DNA of 24,386 nucleotides from Chara braunii (GCA_003427395.1 BFEA01000632.1:763935-788320); one strand, 5' to 3'; counted from the stretch's first letter, positions 9,196-17,215 are shown. The notes: generated from the letters alone by a model not told the origin. A program made the numbers and translations.

Positions 9196-9555
9196 GTGCC
9201 GGAACTTGCATTTTTGATAAGTGGAAGTGAGTGGGGTAGGATGATTTGGGATTTGCATGGAGTTGAGGTTTGCTGTGCTGGACGCGAGTGTGGGCCGACT
9301 GGGGACTCTCGCCTCACGTCGATCCGCCATCGCGATCTTCTGCATTTCCTGATCGAAGACGAAGACGGCGTGTTCTGCGATGCGGATGTGCGAAAGGCAT
9401 TATTGCGGGTGGATTGGGTTAATCTTTACAATCCGTTTAAGGCGTGCCATATAGGAGGGAATTCTGATCGACTCTTTTTTCTCCCCATCACCGATCTTGC
9501 CTTATATGGATTTGACATGGTCGGCGGCCCATGCCACGTGGAAACCTCAGTTTAA
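9196..9555 (+). CDS. Open frame, unknown, convergent with a minus-strand frame
   Basis: Open for 119 codons from a GTG to TAA at 9553-9555, with no ATG at the start, so if real it would be an exon rather than a whole gene. It contains a plausible stretch RHRDLLHFLIEDEDGVFC followed by DADVRKALLRVDW. A candidate acceptor (TTCGTTGCAG) lies upstream, but the frame between it and this exon is interrupted. No family is recognised. It ends where the minus-strand frame ends, overlapping at TTAA. Confidence 0.2.
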   Translation: MPELAFLISGSEWGRMIWDLHGVEVCCAGRECGPTGDSRLTSIRHRDLLHFLIEDEDGVFCDADVRKALLRVDWVNLYNPFKACHIGGNSDRLFFLPITDLALYGFDMVGGPCHVETSV

Positions 9556-10316
9556 CTGCCATTGGTGTCAATTAGGAAACTCGTGTTTGTGGCGGAGGCT
9601 GGTGCTGGGGTACGAAGGCTTGGCTTGATTCTTCGACCTCTCACACAACATGGGACCTCCTCCGGCGGATTTTTTGGACCTGGGTACTGCTGGCTCGGCC
9701 CTTGTCGGATGACGAGGCCTCTGGTCGATCGAACGGACCTGGTGGTCCCAACTCGGATGCCTAGGAAGTCCCTGTCTCCTGGGTCCGTGCAGTAAGGTTG
9801 GTGTGAACCTGGCGGGAGAGAAGCGGTATACTCAGCACCTTTCCCCTTTTTCTTCACTTGTTCGTTCATTTTTGCGGTTGACGCTGGAGTTGCACTTTGC
9901 CCCCAAACCTGTAGCGAAGCGAAATTCTGCTTATACCCTGCCTGCCAGCGAAGCGAAATTTTGCGGTTGGCTTCTTGTTTATCCTTTTGGTAGTCCTCCC
10001 AGTCAGCCCTAAACTTGGAAACGACCTTGGGACTGAGGCGAGAGTCCCCGGTTTCGTCCTGGTGGTTTGACCCCCGCCAAAAATTCTCCGTCATGCCCCA
10101 ATTACTCTGATCAGCGTCCCTCACTACGGAACGAGGCGCGGGTGTGAGGTTGTGCATCACAATGGCCCATATTTTCAGGCCGCGACTCTCTCTTATGTCC
10201 CACTCGCAAAACTCTTTGCCTTTGTTTGTGATATGGCAAGGTGGAAGGCCACTGTCGGGGGAAGAGTAGCAGCAGGGCGGAGACTTGGGTGCGAAAAACT
10301 TCTGCGAGAAAGACAT
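9552..10316 (-). CDS. Longest non-repetitive ORF, 254 codons, unknown
   Basis: It starts at a true ATG (10314-10316) and stops at TAA (9552-9554). The middle contains a charged stretch, SKFRADWEDYQKDKQEANRK, then SLRWQAGYKQ, and the C-terminal third is rich in Pro, Arg and Ser. It has no signal peptide, no membrane segment and no motif I can name. In 24 kb of six-frame sequence with moderate GC, one open frame of this size can arise by chance. An 18-bp direct repeat (AGCGAAGCGAAATTYTGC at 9913 and 9947) lies inside it. It could also be a fragment of a retroelement gag. Confidence 0.22.
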   Translation of the reverse strand: MSFSQKFFAPKSPPCCYSSPDSGLPPCHITNKGKEFCEWDIRESRGLKIWAIVMHNLTPAPRSVVRDADQSNWGMTENFWRGSNHQDETGDSRLSPKVVSKFRADWEDYQKDKQEANRKISLRWQAGYKQNFASLQVWGQSATPASTAKMNEQVKKKGKGAEYTASLPPGSHQPYCTDPGDRDFLGIRVGTTRSVRSTRGLVIRQGPSQQYPGPKNPPEEVPCCVRGRRIKPSLRTPAPASATNTSFLIDTNGS

Positions 10317-10744
10317 TTTGTTTACTGTAAAAAAAGGGCAAGTCTGGAGAAAATCCCATTAGCCTCACTCATGTCGTTCTCGCCATCGGCTTATGGAAAA
10401 TGGCATATGCACACACATGCATCACGCATCATTACTTCATTCACCACTAATGACTAATGCAATAGCCTTTGAATTCAATATCGCGCACGATAACCCTCCA
10501 GAGGAAGGAGAAAGATGAGGAGAGGGAGAATAGATGGACATATTGAGAAAAGGAATAACGGAGGGAACAGAATCACAACTGGACAAGACACCCAATATGC
10601 CTGGAGAGCGTTACCCTTCTCTCTCAATTCCGTGGGAACTTCTTGATTGCATTTTGCAAAAAGCTCGGCGCTGACAGTTTGTTGTCGGATGCCTCATGCA
10701 TATGATTTGATAGGCACTCCGCCTGGCCCAACCAGCAGGCCAGG
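10317..10744. other. No gene recognised
   Basis: A/G-rich segments near 10500-10560 and no stable open frame. Near 10712 the phrase GCACTCCGCCTGG repeats a 13-mer also found at 73 and 198, in the first microsatellite repeat. Confidence 0.4.
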
Positions 10745-11000
10745 TTTGCCCACATCTTGCAGTCCGTTGCAGCGACACGTCAACCCCTCATGATCGGCAG
10801 CAGCCCGTCAGGACTGTTGGTCAGAGGATCCTCAAGACTGCAGTAACTTCCATGAGAGTAGGGAGAGAAATAATTGCGCTTGCGGGATTTATAGCTGCGG
10901 GAATGCAGGTGAGGATGCCTAACGGGCGGAGAGGAAGGGAGGGAGAAGTAGGGGAGGGAGTGCCTCATGAATTGCATGGTTGAATTGCGGCGTGGGCCGT
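10745..11000 (+). repeat. Dispersed repeat, copy 2 (partner at 3471-3720)
   Basis: It begins TTTGCCCACATCTTGCAGTC, then CGTTGCAGCG and ATGATCGGCA. It ends with GAGTGCCTCATGAATTGCAT at 10958 and GCGGCGTGGG. Order and spacing match the copy at 3471. Roughly two thirds of bases agree in the anchors, and the middle is purine-rich in both. The element class is unknown. Confidence 0.65.
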
Positions 11001-11493
11001 TTAGTTATGCTCCAGACGATGATCCTATCTGCCCCAGTTTGGTTGACTGCCAGGAATTCGAAAGAAGGGTAAGCGCGAGGAACTTGATTGCCCGCACGCT
11101 GAGAACAAGTGGGAAGGAAGGCAGTTGATAAGCATGGATAGAAAGAGAAGAACAACGGAGACAGCTGAAAGCTTCGGCAGTAAGCATAGAAGAGTGATTG
11201 AGACGGGGGTAGGGAAGAGAGTTTGTGTAACAATCGTGAGAGAGAAGCAGTGGGGTGAAGTGGCAGGAAACCCGGGTGTTCATATTCCCCTCTATACGAC
11301 TAACTGGAAGTCCCTGATCCTACGAATCCCCATGACTGGCGGTCACCACGGTTGTGACCGCAACCTCCGGTCACGACCGAGGAGCCCCGGTCAGCCCGAG
11401 TCGTGACCGGGGTTCCTGGTGATGAGAAAAAAAAAGTTGTCGAAAAAATCTTGGAAAAAAACATGTAATGCAGAAAAATAATCTGAACAGCTT

Positions 11494-11702
11494 AAAAAAA
11501 AGAAAAAAAGGGCGACGGCCTTTAGATATCAACATTGAACAGACCCGCCCCAGGCAAGAGCAATAGAAAATACGGAAAGAGAGGGACTTGAACCCTTGGT
11601 AAACTAAAGTTTTATTCTCTTCATCTGAAGGTATCCGGATTTGAACTTGAGTTTGTATTTCAACAGTTCAGGGGTGTACCAAGTGAGCTGGGGTCACATC
11701 CA
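11494..11702 (-). mobile_element. tRNA-related SINE, copy 1
   Basis: On the minus strand an A-box-like CAGCTCACTTGGTACACC (about 11676-11692) is followed 30-odd bases later by the B box GTTCAAATCC (11637-11646), as in tRNA-type pol III promoters. The body continues through CAGATGAAGAG, CCTGGGGCGGGTCTGTTCAA and GATATCTAAAGGCCGTCGCC to a T-rich end. The same order of blocks recurs at 15361-15570 and 19813-19995. This copy has an extra 40 or so bases with a second B-box-like GGGTTCAAGTCCCTCTCTTT. It sits inside the possible foldback element. Confidence 0.7.
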
Positions 11703-11848
11703 AACTCTTTGCCAAATTTGGAAAAAAAAAGAAGCAAATGTCATTGCTTAAAAGGAAAAATAGTTTTTGATTTTAAAAAATCGAAAACAAAGTCAAATTG
11801 GAAAAAAAAATGCATTGTAGAGCTCAAAACGATCTACAAGACTACAAC

Positions 11849-12311
11849 CTAGGAAGTTTTTCATGCTCGGCCGGACCTGCACAGCCGGGCACCCGGGCAT
11901 GCAAAAAAAAAAGGAAAAAAAGAAAAAAAAAATCCTTTCTGCACTTTCCCAGAGGAACCCAAATCCGGGCTCGTTTCATTTTTTGAGAGCTGGCTGTCAA
12001 GGGGGGAAAGGGGGGTATGAATTATTTTGAAAGGGGCTAAAAGGGGTTAAAGGGGGGTCCTTTAGTGTGATTTTATTATTTTCTTTTTTATCTCCGATTC
12101 GGTGAGGAATTTTGATGCGACCCTCAGCCAAAAGTTGTTTGTACTGCAATTCTACACAACATATTTGTTTTCGGGAATTTTTCGTCTTTCGTTGTTTTTT
12201 TTTTTTTTGCGCTGGGGCTGCCCGGAACCCTGCCCGGGGTCATGCCCGATCGGGCACCTGGGCGTGTATCCGGGCACAAGTTGGGTGCCCGGGCGCCCGG
12301 AAAAACAACCT
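11849..12311 (+). mobile_element. GC-armed TIR element with 10-bp target-site duplication, copy A
   Basis: The element starts CTAGGAAGTTTTTC and ends GAAAAACAACCT, giving terminal repeats AGGAAGTTTTTC / AGGTTGTTTTTC. It is flanked exactly by AGACTACAAC on both sides (11839-11848 and 12312-12321). Inside the ends are GC-rich, self-complementary CCCGGGC-type arms. The core includes G-tracts (12000-12058) and CTCCGATTCGGTGAGGAATT. There is no coding capacity. A second copy lies inverted at 20901-21412. A 9-11 bp duplication is typical of Mutator-like transposons, so a non-autonomous MULE is the best guess. Confidence 0.82.
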
Positions 12312-12466
12312 AGACTACAACACCTTTTTTATTTTTTTGACCCCCCCAAAAATCTCCGAAAGTTGCGGCCAGAGCTTGGCTGGCCGCGGGCCAACTCTTG
12401 GTCGTGGCCGAGGCCGTCGGCCACGAAAGCCCCCCGGCCATGACCGGGGGTGATTCATAGTCCTAA

Positions 12467-13232
12467 TCCAGAGATAAAATTTCAGAAAGGTGTCACACGT
12501 ATTTGGGCATATGTTCATGGGATATCTACTCTTGTTTTTTTTCGCTATCCTATTCTTGTATCAATTACTTTACGAAACCTAATAAGTCAATGATATGATA
12601 ACACATATCAACATTTATCTTGAATTACTACGACCTTCTTATTTTATGTTATACTCAAGAAGATGTACATTATTTATAATTTCCATTTCTTATTCTTGAC
12701 AGTAATGGCTATTTACTTAGCAACGTGGGCAGTGCAGCATCCTACAAGAACTCTGAAATGCAGGACGCTGTTACATGCAAGTTGCTGTGCAAAACATTCA
12801 GCTGAAAGTACGAGATGAACAATGTATGAACAATTCCCAACCAAATGCATGCACCTGATCAGGCACCTAATTGGTTCTGTATGGCACGATCTAAAGCCCG
12901 CAATACGAAAATGCAGAAGATCAGATGCATATTGCCGAATTACCCTTCCCAGTACGCGATTTGTACAATTGTGTTACAAACATTTCAAAATTACCAAAAA
13001 CTGCATTGTGAAACGGTATTCACCTGTTAGCAGTATGGATGCAGGTTTCAGGGCTCGATCCCTAGTCCTCACTTTACCTGTGTACAGTATGTGTCGACAC
13101 CGAGTGTTTGAACCCGTGACCTGTGTTTTGAGGGTTGTTGTTGTCTGTCGTAGGTCTGTGTAATGGTAGGGGTTCGATCGGTAGATCTGTCAAGTAGGAG
13201 TCACAGCCCTGTAGAGGTCGTAGCTGTAGGAA
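12467..13232. other. A/T-rich then mixed sequence, no gene recognised
   Basis: The first 250 bp are A/T-rich and stop-laden. The frame at 12822-13163 is open but has no motif. No element boundary is visible between the foldback element and the 31-bp repeat. Confidence 0.4.
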
Positions 13233-13370
13233 TCCTGAAAGGTCAAGGTCGTAGCTGCTATGACCTTGACCTTTCAGGACTGTAGCAGCTACGACCTTGA
13301 CCTTTCAGGACTGTAGCCGCTACGACCTTGACCTTTCAGGACTGTAGCAGCTACGACCTTGACCTTCTGG
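13233..13370. repeat. 31-bp tandem repeat with an inverted arm
   Basis: Direct units lie at 13259-13289, 13290-13320 and 13321-13351, plus a partial at 13352-13370. Each reads TACGACCTTGACCTTTCAGG then ACTGTAGCMGC (first unit TATG). Immediately before them, 13233-13258 is the exact reverse complement of 26 bp of the unit (equal to 13285-13310). The block can therefore fold as a hairpin with almost no loop, or as several alternative hairpins. Units are nearly identical, so the array is young. Confidence 0.93.
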
Positions 13371-14280
13371 AAGTGGCCTTTCGAAGCTGCCTCACGTTTT
13401 AGTCAGAGGCAAGTGGGCAAGTGGTGAGCCCAGCTGCATTACGTTGGCAGTGCGACTGCATTGAGTTGGCAGTGCAAACCCATGCAGTCAGCGGTACCGG
13501 TCCAGTCAGTCCCAGTCCAGTCAAGCAAGTACCATGAGGGACTGTGTGCACCATAGGCCTGGTGGAGGGGGGCAGACCAACGAGTTACAAAGTATAAATC
13601 AAGAGGCAGCGCCAGGCCATTCATTCATTCGCCTCGTAAGCCATGCGGAAGCGCTGCTACAGTGTCTTGTGCGAAGGTGGTCTGCAGGTTGCCCGAAGAC
13701 GAAGTGGTCTGAAGGGAGATCGTAGCCATAGCCGGTAGTGGTAGTGCGGCCGTAGCCGCTGTAGGAGGAAGTGAGATTAAGTGTGTGTGTGTGGTGGTAT
13801 TCAGGGTGATCCAGAGTGAGCATGTGTGAACAGTGGGGTTGGACACAGTGACGAAGGTTGGGATGTGCAGGCGCCGATGCGCCATAGCCTGTTGAAGTGA
13901 ACTTGCATCTGAACTGTGTTCTTGATTTCCGTATCTCTAAGCTTTGAGTGGGCGCCCTGCGCCGGTGTGAATCTCCATCTGTTTGCATGTGTGTGAAGTG
14001 GAAGTGAAAGCGAGTCTGATTGCAATTGCCTATGAAAACCTCGTACTAGTAGATAGACTCCCCAGAACCCGACACCTAATCGATGCGCGTGCAGCTCTGA
14101 TCTCAGCTCGTCGCAGTTCCATTCATGAAACCCCCTCCTACCACTGTTGAGCCCTTTGATTGGCAAAATTAGGAACTGGGAAGAGGACAGAAAGTATTAT
14201 AGAAATGGCGAAATGCCTTCATCATCTGGTGTATGAGAACATGCGTTTAGAAATTGGTAATGAGTGCATGATTGAGCATT
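13371..14280. other. No gene recognised
   Basis: Contains a weak two-copy 22-bp repeat near 13436-13480 (GTTGGCAGTGCRA). Minus-strand frames of 86-129 codons here are rich in Ser, Thr and His and look non-coding. No RNA gene was seen before the U2 fragment. Confidence 0.4.
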
Positions 14281-14324
14281 GTGTAGTATCTGTTCTGATC
14301 AGTTTAATAATTAAAAAAAAAAAA
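14281..14324 (+). pseudogene. U2 snRNA fragment with poly(A) tail
   Basis: GTGTAGTATCTGTTCTGATC followed by AGTTTAATA matches the most conserved part of U2 (branch-site-pairing region and start of stem IIa) with one mismatch in 29 bases. It keeps the GTAGTA branch-pairing hexamer. It is followed directly by TTAAAAAAAAAAAA. The first 28 bases of U2 are not clearly present upstream, and nothing after stem IIa remains. Truncation plus an A-tail is what a retrotransposed snRNA pseudogene looks like. It cannot be functional because the Sm site and 3' domain are missing. Confidence 0.7.
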
Positions 14325-14497
14325 CAGTAGCGGCTTGCATGTTTTAGTATGCAACGCAATGCTAGCAGTTCCCTAGTTGCTAAAGGGAAGGCGCGTGCAT
14401 CACAAGCCTTGGCACCAAGCGCAGAATCAAACGAAACAAGTGTCGAGCCTGCTGCGATCGCTACAATTGCTTGAGATGAAGATATTCACGTAAACTT

Positions 14498-14666
14498 AAA
14501 CCACTAATACCTCCGCGCCTATTTTCGACAAGTACTGGTCTACCTCCGAACTTTCAGGAGGCCGAGCCCGCCGTTGATAAATCCGATTGGCGGTCGTCGT
14601 TTCGTTTTGGCCTCCTGAAAGGTCGGAGGCTGAGTATTTTCGAACCGGCAAAGGTACTAGTGTTTT
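14498..14666 (+). mobile_element. 200-bp TIR element family, copy 2 (169 bp)
   Basis: The left end AAACCACTAATACCTCCGC and right end GGCAAAGGTACTAGTGTTTT are those of the family, each with one or two changes. The interior shares GGCGGTCGTCGTTTCGTTTT and the hairpin pair CCTCCGAACTTTCAGGAGG / CCTCCTGAAAGGTCGGAGG. It is about 30 bp shorter than copies 1 and 3 through loss in the middle. A TA precedes the left end, but the right flank does not repeat it clearly. Confidence 0.75.
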
Positions 14667-15360
14667 GCCATCTGTTGGAAGAATGCGGAGTGTGATTGTA
14701 AGGAGTGGGGAATTCCGTACAGCGCTGTTGCTGATCCAGGCCTTCTTTGTAGCTGCTATATCTTACCATGTAGTCAAGAAGGTGTAAAGATTGCAAAATA
14801 TATTGCCACTTCCTAGCGGTGGTAATTGCTTATCGGCTAATTAATACAAGAAGATTGTGTGTGGTTTGGTTGGACATCGTGGCAGTTAGAGTAGGCAAAG
14901 TGCATAGACTTGGCGACACACTTATTTTGGACGAATTCAGTCTTTGCGAACCACTTATTTCGGAGGAACACGTACAGTGTGTGTTGATTGGGTTGCTGTT
15001 GTGCACGGCAGTACTGGCTTGCGTGCACTTTGATGTCAGAGTGTTCACTGCATCACACCATTACCATCATCATTAGTTGCCTTTCCCACCTTGTATATTC
15101 CGCTTGTCTTGAAGCCGCCCTGCGAGGGCCAGTTTATGCACCCGATCTGACGGCTGACTGATCAGCAGCTTTCTGATTCCTTTCAACAAGGTGCAGTTTT
15201 TGCCGCGCCGCATGGCGTCCAAGTGCTCTACTTCAGTACTTTCCCACTTCTTGTGGAAACGCGGTCCAAATCCATGAATGGCATGCATGTCGTAAATTAG
15301 TGCTCAAACCTCCTAAATTTTGGTACTTGGATGGAAACATGACTTTCGCTATTTAAAACA
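14667..15360. other. No gene recognised
   Basis: A + strand frame at 14819-15076 is open and hydrophobic in places but lacks motifs, and the opposite strand is equally open. No element ends were matched. Confidence 0.4.
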
Positions 15361-15570
15361 GAAGAAGAAGAAATCCTCTGATGATTGAGAGAATGCGATC
15401 GAGTAGCCTCTGTGTGGAGCCTTGACGTATCATCATCGAACTGACTTGGCCCAGGTGTTTATTTTGTTCGGAGTTGTGTTATACATCTGATTCCTCCAGG
15501 GTTTGAACTGAGGTCTGTTTGTTAATTCAGGATCGCACTAGGACAAGCTATCTTCCTGACTTTGTCATGG
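15361..15570 (-). mobile_element. tRNA-related SINE, copy 2
   Basis: On the minus strand an A-box-like TAGCTTGTCCTAGTGC (15535-15550) and the B box GTTCAAACCC (15499-15508) are followed by CAGATGTATAAC, CACCTGGGCCAAGTCAGTTC and GATGATACGTCAAGGC. The same order is seen in copies 1 and 3. It ends with TTTCTTCTTCTTC, a T-rich tail like that of several plant SINEs. Divergence from the other copies is substantial, so it is probably old. Confidence 0.65.
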
Positions 15571-15864
15571 TTTATTATTTGTTCATGAAATCGTTTTAGA
15601 ATGTGCTGTTTGGGGTATGTGACAAGCTGATGAAAAAGCATTGCGAAGTGGGGAGTGCAGGGAGGAGGGAAGGATGGTTGTCGATAAGTAGATCATGTGA
15701 CATTGGCTCGAAACGACGAAGTGGTAGCGTTCAAGCAGACCTTGTTATAACATTTGCTTATCATCCATCCCTCACAAGATCGTTTGTAATGCCTCGACAA
15801 CCAGCATGGCAACCCCTCAGCGCTCCAGGCTGGCCGTATGGTGACGGTGAATTTCGTTTTCCAG
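15571..15864. other. Upstream of candidate gene; nothing identified
   Basis: Open on the + strand in one frame, but without recognisable motifs. It ends with a pyrimidine-rich acceptor-like stretch (TTTCGTTTTCCAG). Confidence 0.3.
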
Positions 15865-15926
15865 GATGTGAGCGGTACGTCGAAGCGAAAGAAGATGACT
15901 TGTATATTAGGAAACACACTGGCTGG
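15865..15926 (+). CDS. Possible small exon of an unknown gene
   Basis: A 62-bp segment bounded by TTTCGTTTTCCAG on the left and GTAAGC on the right, both good splice signals. In phase 0 it reads DVSGTSKRKKMTCILGNTLA and ends with GG. That exactly fits the phase needed by the strong exon at 16409, whose first base would complete a glycine codon. In another phase it reads CERYVEAKEDDLYIRKHTGW, which is also open. The phase agreement is suggestive only; no transcript evidence exists here. Confidence 0.22.
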
Positions 15927-16260
15927 GTAAGCGATAAGCAGCTCCATCCTTTCCAGGCTTTCTCTTCAAAAGCACACCTTTCCGGAGCCAGCCCCTGGAG
16001 ACGCTGTACTGGCAGCAGCAGAAACGCGTCGGGCTTTTCTCTGAATTTATCCCTATGACTTCTATACAAGTATATAGGGTGAGCTTTCCTCACCAATAGA
16101 CTAGAGCGACCTCAAATCGTACTAGGGGGGGAGGATGATGCCGTTACCTTCCCCCCTAGTAATGAGGCTCTTGTATTTCCTTGAAAAAAAGGGTGGGGGG
16201 GGGAAGGGGGGGTGGGTTTTGGTGTGGCATGAGAACTGCTCTTGGTGCTCTAGGCTAATC

Positions 16261-16286
16261 TTTTTTTTTTTTTTTTTTTTTTTTTT
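16261..16286. repeat. T26 homopolymer
   Basis: Twenty-six consecutive T bases on the + strand. It lies about 70 bp upstream of the first of two duplicated acceptor sites and could be the A-tail of a minus-strand retrocopy or part of a long pyrimidine tract. Confidence 0.95.
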
Positions 16287-16307
16287 CAAAGCCCAAAAGA
16301 TCACCCT

Positions 16308-16411
16308 GTTGGCTCATCGATGAACTGTTTTGGTTGCTTTTCAACTCATGCAGGACATGTCGGTTGACTCATCTACGAACTGTTTTGGTTGCTTTTCAAC
16401 TCTTGCAGGAC
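16308..16411. repeat. 55-bp-period duplication carrying two 3' splice sites
   Basis: Copies 16308-16356 and 16363-16411 match at 45 of 49 positions. Both carry GAACTGTTTTGGTTGC, TTTTCAACTC and an acceptor (CATGCAG at 16353, CTTGCAG at 16408) followed by GAC. Because 55 is not a multiple of three, using the upstream acceptor changes the frame. Read in the frame of the exon below, the extra segment contains an in-frame TGA soon after its start. Confidence 0.9.
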
Positions 16412-16663
16412 TTTATCATGGAGCAGTGGGTATTACAATGGTCCCCAGATGATGGGGAAGGATGGAAATGCAGGGGGCGCTGTTTTGGAGACTCTAAAGG
16501 AGGCGTTCGAATCGAGAAGGCAAGCTCTAGATCAGTTAACAGAGATGACACTGACAAAGAAAAAGCCTGGGACAGAGGCAGCGTCCATGTTGACCGCTGG
16601 TCTCATGGAGACAGAATGGTTCTATGTTAACAACACTGGGATGCAGTTCCCACTTGGGTCAGG
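16409..16663 (+). CDS. Best candidate coding exon, 255 bp, unknown protein
   Basis: Bounded by TTCAACTCTTGCAG on the left and GTGAGT on the right, both near-consensus. The length is a multiple of three and the frame begins and ends in phase 2, so the exon is symmetric. The frame reads TLSWSSGYYNGPQMMGKDGN, then a likely amphipathic helix AGGAVLETLKEAFESRRQAL, then DQLTEMTLTKKK and ETEWFYVNNTGMQFPLGS. The balanced composition looks genuinely coding. A second frame is open to a TAA at 16628-16630 but is less protein-like. I do not recognise the family. It may belong to a host gene or a transposon. Confidence 0.45.
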
Positions 16664-16776
16664 GTGAGTGCTCTCCAAAGCTGGTAACCCTCCCAATTAT
16701 CGAAGTCCTGGATTTTTTCTTCCCCCTTCCCAATGGCAGTTTTGCTCTCAATCTCCACCGCACTTCCTTTCTTTCC

Positions 16777-16778
<2 letters not shown>

Positions 16779-16823
<45 letters not shown>
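16779..16823. repeat. (GT)n microsatellite
   Basis: About 22 TG units, uninterrupted, inside the presumed intron after the 16409-16663 exon. Preceding bases are pyrimidine-rich. Confidence 0.97.
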
Positions 16824-16826
<3 letters not shown>

Positions 16827-16845
16827 GTTGTTGGTTGAAAAACAG

Positions 16846-16906
16846 CACGCTGGGGGTGTTCTCTGGGGGTGATATGAGCACCTCCAGGTACCACCACCGC
16901 GCTTGA
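16846..16906 (+). CDS. Possible terminal exon of the same unknown gene
   Basis: After GGTTGAAAAACAG the next base completes the split glycine codon left by the exon ending at 16663. The frame then reads TLGVFSGGDMSTSRYHHRA and stops at TGA (16904-16906). The acceptor has a poor pyrimidine tract. It rests only on phase compatibility and could easily be coincidence. Confidence 0.15.
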
Positions 16907-17215
16907 GGCTCCAATCGTATTGCTGAGGAGCAGCACCTGCTGGAGAGGGGCTCCGGCGCCCCTTAGAAAAAATCACTCCATTCCTGGCGGCACTGCATAT
17001 CCCTGATGATGCTAAAGACGGGGAATCAGCCTCTTCAGTCCTCACGGGGCAGCTTAATTTTCTACACCAGCCTAGCACACATCCTAAGTGTCAGCGCGGC
17101 TATTCTGCAAAGCGGAGTTTCGACTGCATTGTAAACTTCGGACCAGACTGTACTTCTAAATGGCAGTTTGAAATGCATTTAGAAACTGCTTTTGTGCCTG
17201 CGGCCCAGTTACCCC
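16907..17215. other. No gene recognised
   Basis: Mixed sequence. A small hairpin GCAGTTT/AAACTGC lies near 17163-17190. No element ends were matched except for the small element that follows. Confidence 0.35.

Larger units (their letters stand above)
11317..12466. mobile_element. Possible larger foldback element hosting a SINE and a TIR element
   Basis: The left boundary GATCCTACGAATCCCC is similar to the reverse complement of the right boundary, GGACTATGAATCACCCC. Both ends continue into GC-rich self-complementary DNA. On the left, GCGGTCAC/GTGACCGC (11339-11346, 11354-11361) and CCGGTCACGA/TCGTGACCGG (11367-11376, 11401-11410) pair perfectly. On the right, GTGGCCGAGG/CCGTCGGCCAC pairs. Inside lie a minus-strand SINE and a complete 463-bp TIR element with its own target-site duplication, so both would be later insertions. 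No duplication flanking the outer ends was found, which keeps confidence low. Confidence 0.35.

Noticed and set aside
13040-13130. Two B-box-like words (GGCTCGATCCC and TTTGAACCCG) suggesting a tRNA gene
   Set aside because: No cloverleaf can be drawn, and the A-box and body words of the SINE family are missing.
13259-13351. Doubled TGACCT words resembling animal nuclear-receptor sites
   Set aside because: They are part of a 31-bp tandem repeat, and such receptors are not expected in a plant-lineage genome. The organism is itself uncertain, so no regulatory role is claimed.
16627-17078. Minus-strand frames with Thr-His repeats at the (GT)n tract
   Set aside because: Microsatellite translation. 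The + strand has better splice and coding signals nearby.
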